From a virus: a stretch of 37,351 nt of DNA. Below, piece by piece: positions 6,414 to 13,824 of this stretch (positions are counted from its first letter, which is position 1; each line of letters begins with the position of its first letter). Where the stretch lies: the IMG/VR virus record IMGVR_UViG_3300037882_001661, positions 1 to 37,351 of that record. One strand, 5' to 3'. Under the pieces are notes generated by a model that had not been told where the DNA came from, did no database searches, and saw only the letters and a list, made by a program, of their open reading frames with translations. The position numbers were made by a program, and so were the translations under genes.

Positions 6414-6976
6414 GCGGAATCAAAACACTGGAAGACATACGCCAGCGTTGCAGGATAGACCAGGACTCGAAGTGCTGGGATTGGGGTGGCGGAATCACGG
6501 TGATTCGGGGATCAGAGGTTGCATACCTGCACTACAGCCCGGATGGGACGAAGGAGACGCGAAAGCAAATGCCCGCCGGTCGGGCGGCATGGATTGCCAG
6601 CGGACGCAAAGCCGAGAAAGGCCAAGTCGTCTATCGCTGCTGCAATACCAAGCTGTGCTGCAACCCAGCCCACATGAAATGCGGGACGAAGAAAGAGGCG
6701 GGCGCTTTCTTGTCTGAATCTGGCAAATTCAAAAACCAGCCGACTCGCATCAAGGCCAATATCAAAAGCTGCATGAAGCAGATGATCCCGCTTGAACGAG
6801 TGCGCGCAGTGGAACATGCTATTGCATCTGGGATGCTCAGAAAAGACATTGCCGCAGCGCTGAATATCAACGAGGCAACAATCACCAAGATTTCAAGCGG
6901 GCGGCATATGTACTCATCAGGAAGGCAACCAGTTATAAAACAGGCGTCAATCTTTTCAATGGGGATGGCAGCATGA
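6410..6976 (+). CDS. HNH endonuclease
   Basis: It has 188 residues. The segment VVYRCCNTKLCCNPAHMKCG followed by TKKE is the HNH_3-type core (C..LC.NP.H...GT...N), with the histidine of the CNPAH motif as metal ligand. An N-terminal CWDWGG precedes it. A C-terminal helix-turn-helix-like stretch (GMLRKDIAAALNINEATITK) probably binds DNA. This is the arrangement of free-standing phage homing endonucleases. The start is set by ATGA overlap, so it is embedded in the operon without disrupting it. Confidence 0.75.
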   Translation: MSGIKTLEDIRQRCRIDQDSKCWDWGGGITVIRGSEVAYLHYSPDGTKETRKQMPAGRAAWIASGRKAEKGQVVYRCCNTKLCCNPAHMKCGTKKEAGAFLSESGKFKNQPTRIKANIKSCMKQMIPLERVRAVEHAIASGMLRKDIAAALNINEATITKISSGRHMYSSGRQPVIKQASIFSMGMAA

Positions 6977-7476
6977 GCAAGAACAAAAAGCCTGCGAAGA
7001 AGTACCGGCCGCGCCTTGTCAATCCGGCGATGATTCTGAATCAAGTCTTGATGCGTGCTCAGGCATTGGCAAGCACCGACAAGCTCGAAGACAGCCAGCA
7101 AACCGCTTTAAGCCTGCGCAATTGGGCTAGCTTCAACGCTATCACAAAAGGAAATGGCGAAGAGTTTCACGCCAATGATTTGGTGAACGCCGCAAATGTG
7201 GCGCTGGTTATGGCTGAGGCCGGCCTAGGCCGCGAGTTCATTCCGCATATTCGCGCAGCTCAAAGATCAATCGTCACGATGGGTGCAAGGCACGAGCAGC
7301 GCGGTAAATGGCTGTTCACCGGGCAGGAGATTCAACTCGTCCGCGAAATGCTTGAGATTCACGACGCGCAATTGCAGAGCGACGATTGCACCGAGGGATA
7401 TTTGATGAAGTGCATCGAAGAAGTGAAGGCGCGAATTGTGCGTGGGCAGGTTGATAAGCTGGAGGCGTTAGCGTGA
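6973..7476 (+). CDS. Conserved phage protein of unknown function
   Basis: It has 167 residues. It begins with a lysine-rich segment (MSKNKKPAKKYRPRLVNP) and continues as a helical protein (LNQVLMRAQALASTDKLEDS; VNAANVALVMAEAGLGREF). It lies between the HNH gene and ninB and overlaps both. The basic N-terminus suggests nucleic-acid contact, but no domain is recognised. Confidence 0.65.
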   Translation: MSKNKKPAKKYRPRLVNPAMILNQVLMRAQALASTDKLEDSQQTALSLRNWASFNAITKGNGEEFHANDLVNAANVALVMAEAGLGREFIPHIRAAQRSIVTMGARHEQRGKWLFTGQEIQLVREMLEIHDAQLQSDDCTEGYLMKCIEEVKARIVRGQVDKLEALA

Positions 7477-7925
7477 AGCTGACGATCAAGCTCCTTGACG
7501 CGCAGCGAGGATACAAAGCCTTCACCCAGCTATGGCAAGACATCAAGCCTGTGTTGATGGCGGGTAAGCTGATAACAGTAACAGCAAAATCCGACACGCG
7601 AACTATTGAGCAGAACTCTTTGATGTGGAGCTGCCTTACTGATTTATCGATTCAAGTCACATGGCCAGATGGTAGAAGAATGACACCAACAGGATGGAAA
7701 GATTATTTCACTGGTCATATTGATGGGCAAGAAATGTTTCCCAATATGGAAGGCAACGGGTTTATAATAGTCGGGCGTGGGAAATCAACCAGCGATATGA
7801 CAATCCGTGAAATGTCGCATGTTATAGAGCTTGCGCATTTATTCGGCGATAAGCAGCAAATCAAATGGTCGAAAACCTCTCTCGGTCGTGATTGGCCTGA
7901 AGAAGTATGCGAGCCCCAACGCTGA
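7473..7925 (+). CDS. ninB: NinB recombination protein
   Basis: It has 150 residues, matching the NinB (lambda Orf) family: TRTIEQNSLMWSCLTDLSIQ, then GWKDYFTGHI, EGNGFIIVGRGKSTSDMT and MSHVIELAHLFG. NinB/Orf binds single-stranded DNA and SSB and substitutes for RecFOR functions in phage recombination. The GTG start at 7473 overlaps the upstream stop (GTGA). Base composition is more A/T-rich than its neighbours. It pairs with NinG downstream, as in lambda. Confidence 0.88.
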   Translation: MKLTIKLLDAQRGYKAFTQLWQDIKPVLMAGKLITVTAKSDTRTIEQNSLMWSCLTDLSIQVTWPDGRRMTPTGWKDYFTGHIDGQEMFPNMEGNGFIIVGRGKSTSDMTIREMSHVIELAHLFGDKQQIKWSKTSLGRDWPEEVCEPQR

Positions 7926-8491
7926 AGGCTAAGAAATGCAAGGTGTGCCGGGATGAGTTCATTCCGCGCAACCCGATGCAGACAGTTTGCGGGCCTGCCT
8001 GCGCTTACGAGATAGTCAAGCGGGCAGCAGACAAGAAGGCCAAGCAAGCCCAGGCCGCAGAGCGCAAGGCCGACAAGGCGAAGCGGAAGCAGCTAAAGAA
8101 CATCAGCCAGCTCGAAGAGGATTGCCGCAAGATCGTGCAGAAGATGGCGCGAATCCGTGACCGAAACGATGGGTGCATCTCATGCCATGTCGGCCCGAAC
8201 TACGGTGGCCAGTGGCACGGGTCGCACTACCGCTCACACGGCGGCTGTTCTTCGCTGCAATTCCACCTTTGGAATATTCACAAGTCCTGCGCTCAGTGCA
8301 ACTGGTTCAAGGGCGGAAACCGTGAGGGCTACATACAAGGGCTTCTCTCAAAGCCGGGGTATGACCGAGAGCGCATCGAATGGCTAGACAGTCAGCCAAA
8401 GTCAAAGAGGTTCAGCCGCGAGTATTTGGCGCGGTTCAAGGTGGTGATGAGTAAAAGGCTTCAACGCATGGAGAAGGCAAAACATGGATGA
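7907..8491 (+). CDS. ninG: NinG / Rap recombination endonuclease
   Basis: It has 194 residues, matching the NinG family (lambda Rap). The N-terminal zinc-binding part has KCKVCRDEF and VCGPACAYE. A long basic coiled-coil-like stretch (KKAKQAQAAERKADKAKRKQ) follows. The C-terminal nuclease-like domain has CISCHVG, QWHGSHYRSHG, NIHKSCAQCNWFKGGN and a final YLARFK. Rap is a structure-specific endonuclease that cuts D-loops and branched DNA. The ATG overlaps ninB by 19 bases. Confidence 0.9.
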   Translation: MRAPTLKAKKCKVCRDEFIPRNPMQTVCGPACAYEIVKRAADKKAKQAQAAERKADKAKRKQLKNISQLEEDCRKIVQKMARIRDRNDGCISCHVGPNYGGQWHGSHYRSHGGCSSLQFHLWNIHKSCAQCNWFKGGNREGYIQGLLSKPGYDRERIEWLDSQPKSKRFSREYLARFKVVMSKRLQRMEKAKHG

Positions 8492-8738
8492 TCTTGCAAA
8501 ACAAGAGAGTGAAATTGCGATTCTGGTCGCTCGCATCAAGTCCTCATCATTGCTCAGTGCTTGTGATTCCAAAGAGCCATTTGACCGCACCATCAATGGG
8601 ATTCCTCTTGCGTATGCTTTCTTTCAGGTGCTTGTCGAAGTTGGTGAATGCAGCGGGAATGATCAATCCTGGAACGAGTTTCTTGTAGATGCCTTGCACG
8701 AGGTAATACAAAAATCTGAAGAGAGCTACACAAACTGA
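8484..8738 (+). CDS. Small acidic phage protein
   Basis: It has 84 residues, starting MDDLAKQESEIAILVARIK, and is acidic and helical with one cysteine pair region. It overlaps ninG by 8 bases. No family is recognised. It ends 20 bases before the antiterminator candidate. Confidence 0.6.
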   Translation: MDDLAKQESEIAILVARIKSSSLLSACDSKEPFDRTINGIPLAYAFFQVLVEVGECSGNDQSWNEFLVDALHEVIQKSEESYTN

Positions 8739-8758
8739 CGGCTAGAGAAGGAGAGAGC

Positions 8759-9136
8759 ATGACAGACGAAACCGCACGGATCATTGACGATCTCTTAGCC
8801 CGCTGGCATCGCTGGTGCGACAGGCCGCCGATTGATGGTGGCTACCCAACCGAGTGCCCCTCCTGCCGTGGATACCGCACATCAAAGCAGTACGACGACA
8901 CCAACGGCGCGCTAGACACCGATATTGAGGGACGCATGATGATCGGTCTGGACACACTCATTCACGGCACGCTAGAGGGCCAGCACCTCGCGGCAATTCA
9001 GTGCAACGCCCGCAATCTGGCTATCGGCGCATCTGTCTTCCGCACTCCACGCATCTCAGCCGAGGACATGCAGGCGCGTATCGGTGAGGCTCGCTCAATG
9101 CTGGCTTGTGCGCTGAGTAAGTCGGGGATCATTTAG
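8759..9136 (+). CDS. Candidate late-gene antiterminator (Q-like)
   Basis: It has 125 residues. AGAAGGAGAGAGC precedes the ATG, a strong ribosome site. The N-terminal segment IIDDLLARWHRWC resembles the start of several Q-type antiterminators. A zinc-ligand-like GYPTECPSCRGYRTS follows. The function is inferred mainly from position: last gene of the rightward early operon, followed by a promoter and terminator of pR'-tR' type (9664-9743). Its 3' end overlaps the convergent HTH gene by 8 bases. It could instead be another small zinc protein. Confidence 0.55.
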   Translation: MTDETARIIDDLLARWHRWCDRPPIDGGYPTECPSCRGYRTSKQYDDTNGALDTDIEGRMMIGLDTLIHGTLEGQHLAAIQCNARNLAIGASVFRTPRISAEDMQARIGEARSMLACALSKSGII

Positions 9137-9302
9137 CCGTCTTAAGCTTGAAAAGCTCCCAGAAAGCTGGGTCCATTCGCCTGTTTCCGGCTTCCCATTC
9201 TTGCCAACCTCGCAGCGTCTTGTAAATGAGCGCAGCGGCGGCGGTTTGGGAAAGGTCCGCAGCTTGGCGGGCGGCCCTGATTTGCTCAGGGGTCGGATTA
9301 AT
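9129..9302 (-). CDS. HTH transcriptional regulator (XRE-like), ATT start
   Basis: It has 57 residues. TPEQIRAARQAADLSQTAAA, LIYKTLRGWQEWEAGNRRM and FWELFKLKTAK form a helix-turn-helix of the type common in Burkholderiales phages. The family normally begins M-N-P-T, and here the matching codon is ATT (9302-9300). There is no ATG, GTG or TTG in frame nearby, and GAGGAG lies ten bases upstream. The ATT overlaps the stop codon of the upstream gene. It probably binds the palindrome at 9600-9612 in its own promoter. Its transcript runs antisense into the Q-like gene. Confidence 0.65.
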   Translation of the reverse strand: MNPTPEQIRAARQAADLSQTAAAALIYKTLRGWQEWEAGNRRMDPAFWELFKLKTAK

Positions 9303-9525
9303 ACAGCAGCGCCTCCTCGCTGCTGTACGCGCTGTGCGCGTCACAGGGCGCAAGCCCTGTCCAGCAGGTCCAATAAGGACCTGCTGAGCCCGTGAGCTGC
9401 CCGAACTCGGGCTGCCCGAGCGCCAAGCGCTCAACGAGCGGGCGGGCTGCCCACTCGTTTAAATGAGACGACACCATTTCGGCGTCGTCAAATGAAAGGC
9501 CGGAGAATGCTTGCTTTGCGGTCAT
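9298..9525 (-). CDS. Protein upstream of HTH regulator, C-terminal half made of hairpin DNA
   Basis: It has 75 residues, starting MTAKQAFSGLSFDDAEMVSS. The HLNEWAARPLVERLALGQPE segment looks like ordinary coding sequence. The remaining residues are encoded by an almost unbroken chain of perfect hairpins (9302-9489), so this part may be an insertion or an RNA element rather than a selected protein sequence. It is expressed from the leftward promoter at 9594-9621 and overlaps the HTH gene. No family is recognised; a partner role (antirepressor or toxin/antitoxin-like) is possible only from context. Confidence 0.55.
   Translation of the reverse strand: MTAKQAFSGLSFDDAEMVSSHLNEWAARPLVERLALGQPEFGQLTGSAGPYWTCWTGLAPCDAHSAYSSEEALLY
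9302..9489. repeat. Chain of consecutive hairpins
   Basis: Consecutive inverted repeats: TACAGCAGCG/CGCTGCTGTA (9302-9327, 10 bp), ACGCGC/GCGCGT (9327-9341), ACAGGGC-gcaa-GCCCTGT (9343-9360, GNRA-type loop), CAGCAGGTCC/GGACCTGCTG (9362-9386, 10 bp), CTCGGG/CCCGAG (9406-9420), GAGCGC/GCGCTC (9418-9432), CGAGcGGGC/GCCCaCTCG (9435-9457) and GACGAC/GTCGTC (9467-9489). None is followed by a U-tract. The chain covers most of a leftward gene. Confidence 0.85.
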
Positions 9526-9593
9526 GATGTTGCTTCACTTCTAGACCCGGAGCCGCCGGGGCGGTGGACAACTTGCTGCTGTCCATGGGCTCT

Positions 9594-9621
9594 ATTATGC
9601 ACGCATTGCGTGTGATGTCAA
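9594..9621 (-). promoter_or_regulatory. Leftward promoter with internal operator palindrome
   Basis: On the minus strand a consensus -35 TTGACA (9621-9616) and a -10 CATAAT (9599-9594) are separated by 16 bp. The spacer holds the 13-bp perfect palindrome CACGCA-a-TGCGTG (9600-9612). A protein bound there would block RNA polymerase, the usual autoregulation layout. The promoter drives 9525-9129. Confidence 0.75.
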
Positions 9622-9663
9622 CAACCACACAAAGCACTCAGGTATTGGCCGCAAGCTGGCCTA

Positions 9664-9692
9664 TTGACACATACGAAAAACAGTGATTGAAT
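9664..9692 (+). promoter_or_regulatory. Late promoter, pR'-like
   Basis: The -35 is TTGACA (9664-9669), followed by a 17 bp spacer ending in TGA (extended -10) and a -10 TTGAAT (9687-9692). Transcription should begin near 9699 and meets a terminator about 10 bases later. This is the arrangement of lambdoid late promoters controlled by Q antitermination. Confidence 0.7.
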
Positions 9693-9709
9693 AACCCCCG
9701 AGTAATTGC

Positions 9710-9743
9710 GCCCGCACGGTCTGACATGCGGGCGTTTTCGTTT
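9710..9743 (+). terminator. Intrinsic terminator, tR'-like
   Basis: Stem GCCCGCA (9710-9716) and TGCGGGC (9727-9733) with a 10-base loop is followed by GTTTTCGTTT. It lies just downstream of the predicted late transcription start and upstream of the terminase genes. A short RNA of about 40 bases would be made unless antitermination occurs. Confidence 0.75.
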
Positions 9744-9791
9744 CTGCGACTTGCTGGCGCTTTCCAGCATGAGAGCCGAAAGGCGAGCGAT

Positions 9792-10064
9792 ATGGACACA
9801 GTGACCAAAAGTGCCAGCAAGCGAAAGCCGCCTGCAAAGGGCGGGTCACGCAAGGGCATCCCCAACAAAATGACGCGCGAAGTCAAGGAAATGATCCTTG
9901 AGGCGCTTGGTGACGCTGGTGGTGTTGACTACTTGACGCAGCGAGCCCTAGACCCGCGCACGGCGTCGGCATTTCTGGGGCTGGTTGGAAAAGTGTTGCC
10001 GATGCAGGTTCAGGGCGACCCGAATAACCCGCTGCGGCATCATCTGACCATCAGCTTCAAGTGA
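9792..10064 (+). CDS. Terminase small subunit-like protein
   Basis: It has 90 residues. The ATG at 9792 follows AAGGCGAG. A basic N-terminus (ASKRKPPAKGGSRKGIPNKM) is followed by EVKEMILEALGDAGGVDYLT and ASAFLGLVGKVLPMQVQ. This pattern is common in short phage proteins encoded directly before the large terminase, where they act in DNA recognition. The 3' end overlaps the large subunit (GTGA). The reading frame is open further upstream, but the extra part overlaps the terminator hairpin. Confidence 0.75.
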   Translation: MDTVTKSASKRKPPAKGGSRKGIPNKMTREVKEMILEALGDAGGVDYLTQRALDPRTASAFLGLVGKVLPMQVQGDPNNPLRHHLTISFK

Positions 10065-11326
10065 ATATCGAGTTTCCGGCAAAGCTGAAGCCACTGTTTC
10101 GGCCGTGCCGGTACAAGGTCTATCACGGTGGGCGAGGGTCTGGAAAGTCTTGGGGTGTTGCCCGTGCGCTGCTGATTCAGGCTGCTAGTCAGAAACTCCG
10201 TGTACTTTGCACTCGTGAGGTGCAGAAAAGCCTAAAAGAATCGGTCCACGCACTGTTGAGTGATCAGGTGGAAGCGATGGGTCTATCCGGCTTCTATGAG
10301 GTGCTTGAAAGCGAGATACGCGGCAAGAACGGCAGCGTGTTTCTATTTGCTGGCTTGCAGCAGCACACGGTTGACTCGATCAAGTCATTTGAGGGTTGTG
10401 ATCGTGTGTGGGTTGAAGAAGCTCAGTCAGTGAGCGGCAAGAGTTGGGACGTTCTGATTCCGACGATTCGCAAGCCTGGGTCTGAGATTTGGATCACGTT
10501 GAATCCACAGTTGGACAGCGACGAGACTTATCAGAGGTTCATCGCCATTCCGCCGCCAGATGCGACGGTGGTTGAGATGAACTACAGCGACAACCCATTC
10601 TTCCCTGCTGTGCTAGAGACTGAACGGGCACACGCGCAAGCCACGATGAAGGCCGAAAAGTACGCGCACATTTGGGAAGGCAAATGCATGCCTGCGGTCG
10701 ATGGCGCGATTTACTTCGATGAAGTGTCGAAGGCTCAGGACGAAGGGCGGATCACACGGGTATCGCCTGACAAGCTGCTGAGAACACATGTGGTGTTCGA
10801 CTTGGGCTGGAATGATGCAATGTCCATCATCATGGTGCAGCGGTCTGCATCAGAGTTGAGGGTGGTGGACTACATCGAGGACAGCCACAAGAAGCTGTCG
10901 GACTACTCGGACATGCTAAAGGCCAAGCCGTACAACTGGGGCAGCGTTTGGCTACCTCACGACGGCTTCAGCAAGGACTACAAGACCGGCAAGAGTGCGG
11001 AAGAGATGATGAAGGCGATGGGCTGGAAAGTCTCACGCACTCCAAACATGGACATTGAGGGCGGCATTAAAGCGGCCCGCGAGGTGTTCGACAGGGTTTG
11101 GTTAGACAAGGAAAAAGCCGCTCGCTTGGTCGAGTGTCTGAAGCGCTACCGGCGCAACATTGGGCAGAAGACCGGCGAGGCTGGATCACCTATACATGAT
11201 AAGTTCAGTCACGGCGCGGATGCTTTCCGGTATCTGGCGCTGTGTGCTGACCAGTTGACTAACACTGACAAGAAGCGAACAAAGGTCAATCTAGACGAGC
11301 CTTCGGGCTCTTGGATGAGCAGCTAA
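10061..11326 (+). CDS. Terminase large subunit, PBSX/XtmB type
   Basis: It has 421 residues, the usual length for the family. The N-terminal ATPase has Walker A GGRGSGKSWGVA (residues about 22-33) and Walker B DRVWVEEAQ (near residue 116), then the coupling motif ITLNPQ. The C-terminal RNase H-like nuclease has acidic residues at HVVFDLGWNDAMS, VWLPHDG and HDKFSHGADAFRY. It cuts and pumps concatemeric DNA into the prohead through the portal. It is of PBSX type rather than the P22 gp2 type. The GTG start at 10061 overlaps the upstream stop. Confidence 0.93.
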   Translation: MNIEFPAKLKPLFRPCRYKVYHGGRGSGKSWGVARALLIQAASQKLRVLCTREVQKSLKESVHALLSDQVEAMGLSGFYEVLESEIRGKNGSVFLFAGLQQHTVDSIKSFEGCDRVWVEEAQSVSGKSWDVLIPTIRKPGSEIWITLNPQLDSDETYQRFIAIPPPDATVVEMNYSDNPFFPAVLETERAHAQATMKAEKYAHIWEGKCMPAVDGAIYFDEVSKAQDEGRITRVSPDKLLRTHVVFDLGWNDAMSIIMVQRSASELRVVDYIEDSHKKLSDYSDMLKAKPYNWGSVWLPHDGFSKDYKTGKSAEEMMKAMGWKVSRTPNMDIEGGIKAAREVFDRVWLDKEKAARLVECLKRYRRNIGQKTGEAGSPIHDKFSHGADAFRYLALCADQLTNTDKKRTKVNLDEPSGSWMSS

Positions 11327-11616
11327 TGAAAATAGGACACATTCGGATGATGGCGATTGATTGCGGAATTGGTGCGCCGCTTGTGCGCATCGACACGCTT
11401 CTACCGAAAGAAATAAAAGTCTCGTACTTTAAAAAGCGGCAGCATCACAAGCCCATTGGATCTCCAGATGATGTATCCAGTGCAATCCATGCTTTAAATG
11501 AAGACCTTAAGTCATTCGGCATCAATGTTTCTGATTGCACTGCTCCTGAGATGCTTCCTTCTTGCATTGAGCCGCCCGCAGACATGGCAAAAGCTTTTCA
11601 GGCCGCAATGGCATAA
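11326..11616 (+). CDS. Phage protein between terminase and portal, unknown
   Basis: It has 96 residues. The ATG at 11326 overlaps the terminase stop (TAATG). It starts MKIGHIRMMAIDCGIGAPLV and has VSYFKKRQHHKPIGSPDDVS. A few short strands and helices are likely. Composition is more A/T-rich than its neighbours, which fits a later insertion. No family is recognised. Confidence 0.6.
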   Translation: MKIGHIRMMAIDCGIGAPLVRIDTLLPKEIKVSYFKKRQHHKPIGSPDDVSSAIHALNEDLKSFGINVSDCTAPEMLPSCIEPPADMAKAFQAAMA

Positions 11617-11619
11617 GAC

Positions 11620-13824
11620 ATGGCAAAAGACAATCTATTCCAACGCGCAAAGGCGCGGATCGAAGAGGCGAAAGACATCGCCCGCGATCAGCACGAGCGC
11701 ATAAGGGAAGATTTGCGTTTTTCCAATCCGGCGAACCCTGAGCAATGGCGGCAGGACGATTCAAAGCTGCGCGATGGTCGCCCGACTCTGACGCTTGACC
11801 GGACAAACCAATTCATCTCCCAAGTGGCCAACGACGCAAGGCAGAACAATCCTGGCATCCAAGTTATCGGCGTTGACAACAAGGCTGACCCCAAAGCTGC
11901 GGAAATTTTGAGTGGGATGATTCGGCATATTGAGTACCGCTCACGCGCTTCTCATGCTTACGACACCGCTATTGAGTACACGGCCCGGTGTGGTTTGAAT
12001 TGGCTCATTGTTCGCCCAAAGGTGGTTGACAAAGCCACGAACGAACAAGAGATTGAAATCGGTCGCGTGATCGACCCGACAGCGGCTGGCCTTGACCCCA
12101 ACTCGACAGAAGTCGATGGGCGCGATGCTGATTGGGGCTACATCGAAACCCGTGTTCATGAGAAGGTGTTTAAGCAGCAATACCCGAAGGCCGCGGTCGT
12201 GCCTGCTGGTGATACGTGGAGTTCTGATGGCTTCGTGACTCTGTGTGAGTACTTCGAGCGCGAGACATACACTGAGAACAGAATCACATACATCGACGAA
12301 GATGGCAACGAGCAAAAGTCCACTGAGGAGGAGTATTGGAAGCTCGCCGAAGGTCTTGGCTATCAGCCTCAGATCATCGCCACGATGCAGGCCGAATGCC
12401 CGCGTGTGCGTTGGGTCAAGATGACTGGTTCCGAGGTGCTGGAGGAGACTGTCTTCCCCTCCAAGTACCTGCCGCTTGTGCCTGTGGTCGGCTATGAATT
12501 GTGGGTTGAAGGCAAGCGCTATTTGTGCGGTTTGACTCGTCGCTTGATGGACGGACAGCGCCTGCACAATTTCCAAATGTCGGCAATGGCTGAGTTCTTG
12601 GCCAGTCAGCCAAAAGCGCCGTTCATCGTCCCGGCTGAAGGGATCGAGGGTTATGAGGATCAGTGGCGCAAGCTCAACAAGGGCAATCCGACGCACCTCC
12701 CTTACAACGCCTTTGATGACAACGGCAACCCGATTCCTGCCCCATCTCGCTTGGCTCCGCCTGCAATGCCTGGAGCGTATGCGCAGATGGCGCAATTCGC
12801 GACCCAAGAAATGGAAGCATCGGTTGGCATGTATAAGGCCAACTTGGGCCAGCAGGGAAACGAGACTTCAGGCCGTGCGATCCGTGCGCGTCAGATGGAA
12901 GGCGACACCGCGACATTCCATTTCATCGACAACTTGGGTCGCGCAATTGAGCAGCTAGCTCGCGTCGTGCTGGACATGATCCCGCGCATTTACGACACCA
13001 AGCGCATCAAGCACATTCTTGGCGTAGATGGTCAGCGCGATACGGTCAAGATCGACCCGAACATGGTCGAGCCGGTTAAGAAGGACGAGAAGGGTAAGGT
13101 CATTGCGATCAATCCAAACATTGGCGAGTATGACGTTCGCGTCAAGGCTGGCCCGTCTTACACATCGGTTCGCGAAGAGACGGCGCAGCAGTTGGCCGAC
13201 ATGATCCAAGCTCAACCGCAGCTTGCACCGATCCTAGGCCCGATGTGGGCGCGCATGAAGGACATGCCGGAGTCTGACCGCATCGCCCGCTTGCTGCTGG
13301 CTATGGCTCCGCCTCAAGTGCAAGCGATGGAGAACGAAGAGGACGACATCCCGCCTCGAGCCAAGATGCAAATTCAGCTGCTTGAGCAGCAAATGCAGCA
13401 GATGCAGCAGGCTATGGATATGGCCTCTCAGAAGCTGCAAGAGTATCAATCTGCTGATCGTGAGATGACGCTCAAGTATCTGGCTGAGTCTGCAAAGATC
13501 GAGAACGACAGCTACAAGGCCGAGACTGATCGCCTCAAGGCTTTGCAGCCTGCAATCACGGTTGAGCAAGTCGCCCCAATGGTTGAGCAAGTGATTGCAC
13601 AGATGATGGCGCGCGAACCCTTGCAAGGTAACGAAGAGCTTGAACACACCACACAAGGAATGGCCGGTTTGCCTGACGCTGACCCGATTGGCGGAGGCAT
13701 GGAGTACGACCCAAGCGAAATTCCTGAAATGATGGAGCCTGATGAGCCGCTAGAGGCTATAGGACAGCAAGACAACCAACCCGCTCAGGCGGGTTTTTTT
13801 ACGCCTGAAGGGGCTCAAGAATGA
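11620..13824 (+). CDS. Portal protein, P22 gp1-like
   Basis: It has 734 residues, close to P22 gp1 (about 725). Family-type features are the N-terminal IREDLRFSNPANPEQWRQDD and LTLDRTNQFISQVANDARQN, then IEYTARCGLNWLIVRPKV, a central RRLMDGQRLHNFQMSAMAEF and GNETSGRAIRARQMEGDTAT. A glutamine-rich coiled-coil region (LLEQQMQQMQQAMD) follows near residue 590. The portal is the dodecameric DNA channel and packaging sensor. The last codons contain an intrinsic terminator. Confidence 0.93.
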   Translation: MAKDNLFQRAKARIEEAKDIARDQHERIREDLRFSNPANPEQWRQDDSKLRDGRPTLTLDRTNQFISQVANDARQNNPGIQVIGVDNKADPKAAEILSGMIRHIEYRSRASHAYDTAIEYTARCGLNWLIVRPKVVDKATNEQEIEIGRVIDPTAAGLDPNSTEVDGRDADWGYIETRVHEKVFKQQYPKAAVVPAGDTWSSDGFVTLCEYFERETYTENRITYIDEDGNEQKSTEEEYWKLAEGLGYQPQIIATMQAECPRVRWVKMTGSEVLEETVFPSKYLPLVPVVGYELWVEGKRYLCGLTRRLMDGQRLHNFQMSAMAEFLASQPKAPFIVPAEGIEGYEDQWRKLNKGNPTHLPYNAFDDNGNPIPAPSRLAPPAMPGAYAQMAQFATQEMEASVGMYKANLGQQGNETSGRAIRARQMEGDTATFHFIDNLGRAIEQLARVVLDMIPRIYDTKRIKHILGVDGQRDTVKIDPNMVEPVKKDEKGKVIAINPNIGEYDVRVKAGPSYTSVREETAQQLADMIQAQPQLAPILGPMWARMKDMPESDRIARLLLAMAPPQVQAMENEEDDIPPRAKMQIQLLEQQMQQMQQAMDMASQKLQEYQSADREMTLKYLAESAKIENDSYKAETDRLKALQPAITVEQVAPMVEQVIAQMMAREPLQGNEELEHTTQGMAGLPDADPIGGGMEYDPSEIPEMMEPDEPLEAIGQQDNQPAQAGFFTPEGAQE
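13778..13800 (+). terminator. Intrinsic terminator inside the portal gene end
   Basis: Stem AACCCGC (13778-13784), loop TCAG, stem GCGGGTT, and a run of seven T (13794-13800). It is a complete terminator by sequence, but lies about 20 bases inside the portal stop codon. It probably reduces transcription of downstream genes unless the complex is antiterminated. Confidence 0.75.

Noticed and set aside
9301-9489. CRISPR-like array
   Set aside because: The repeated hairpins differ in sequence and length and have no constant spacers.
12653-12958. Long reading frames overlapping the portal gene on both strands
   Set aside because: Shadows of a clearly recognised gene; composition is arginine/serine-rich as expected for wrong frames.
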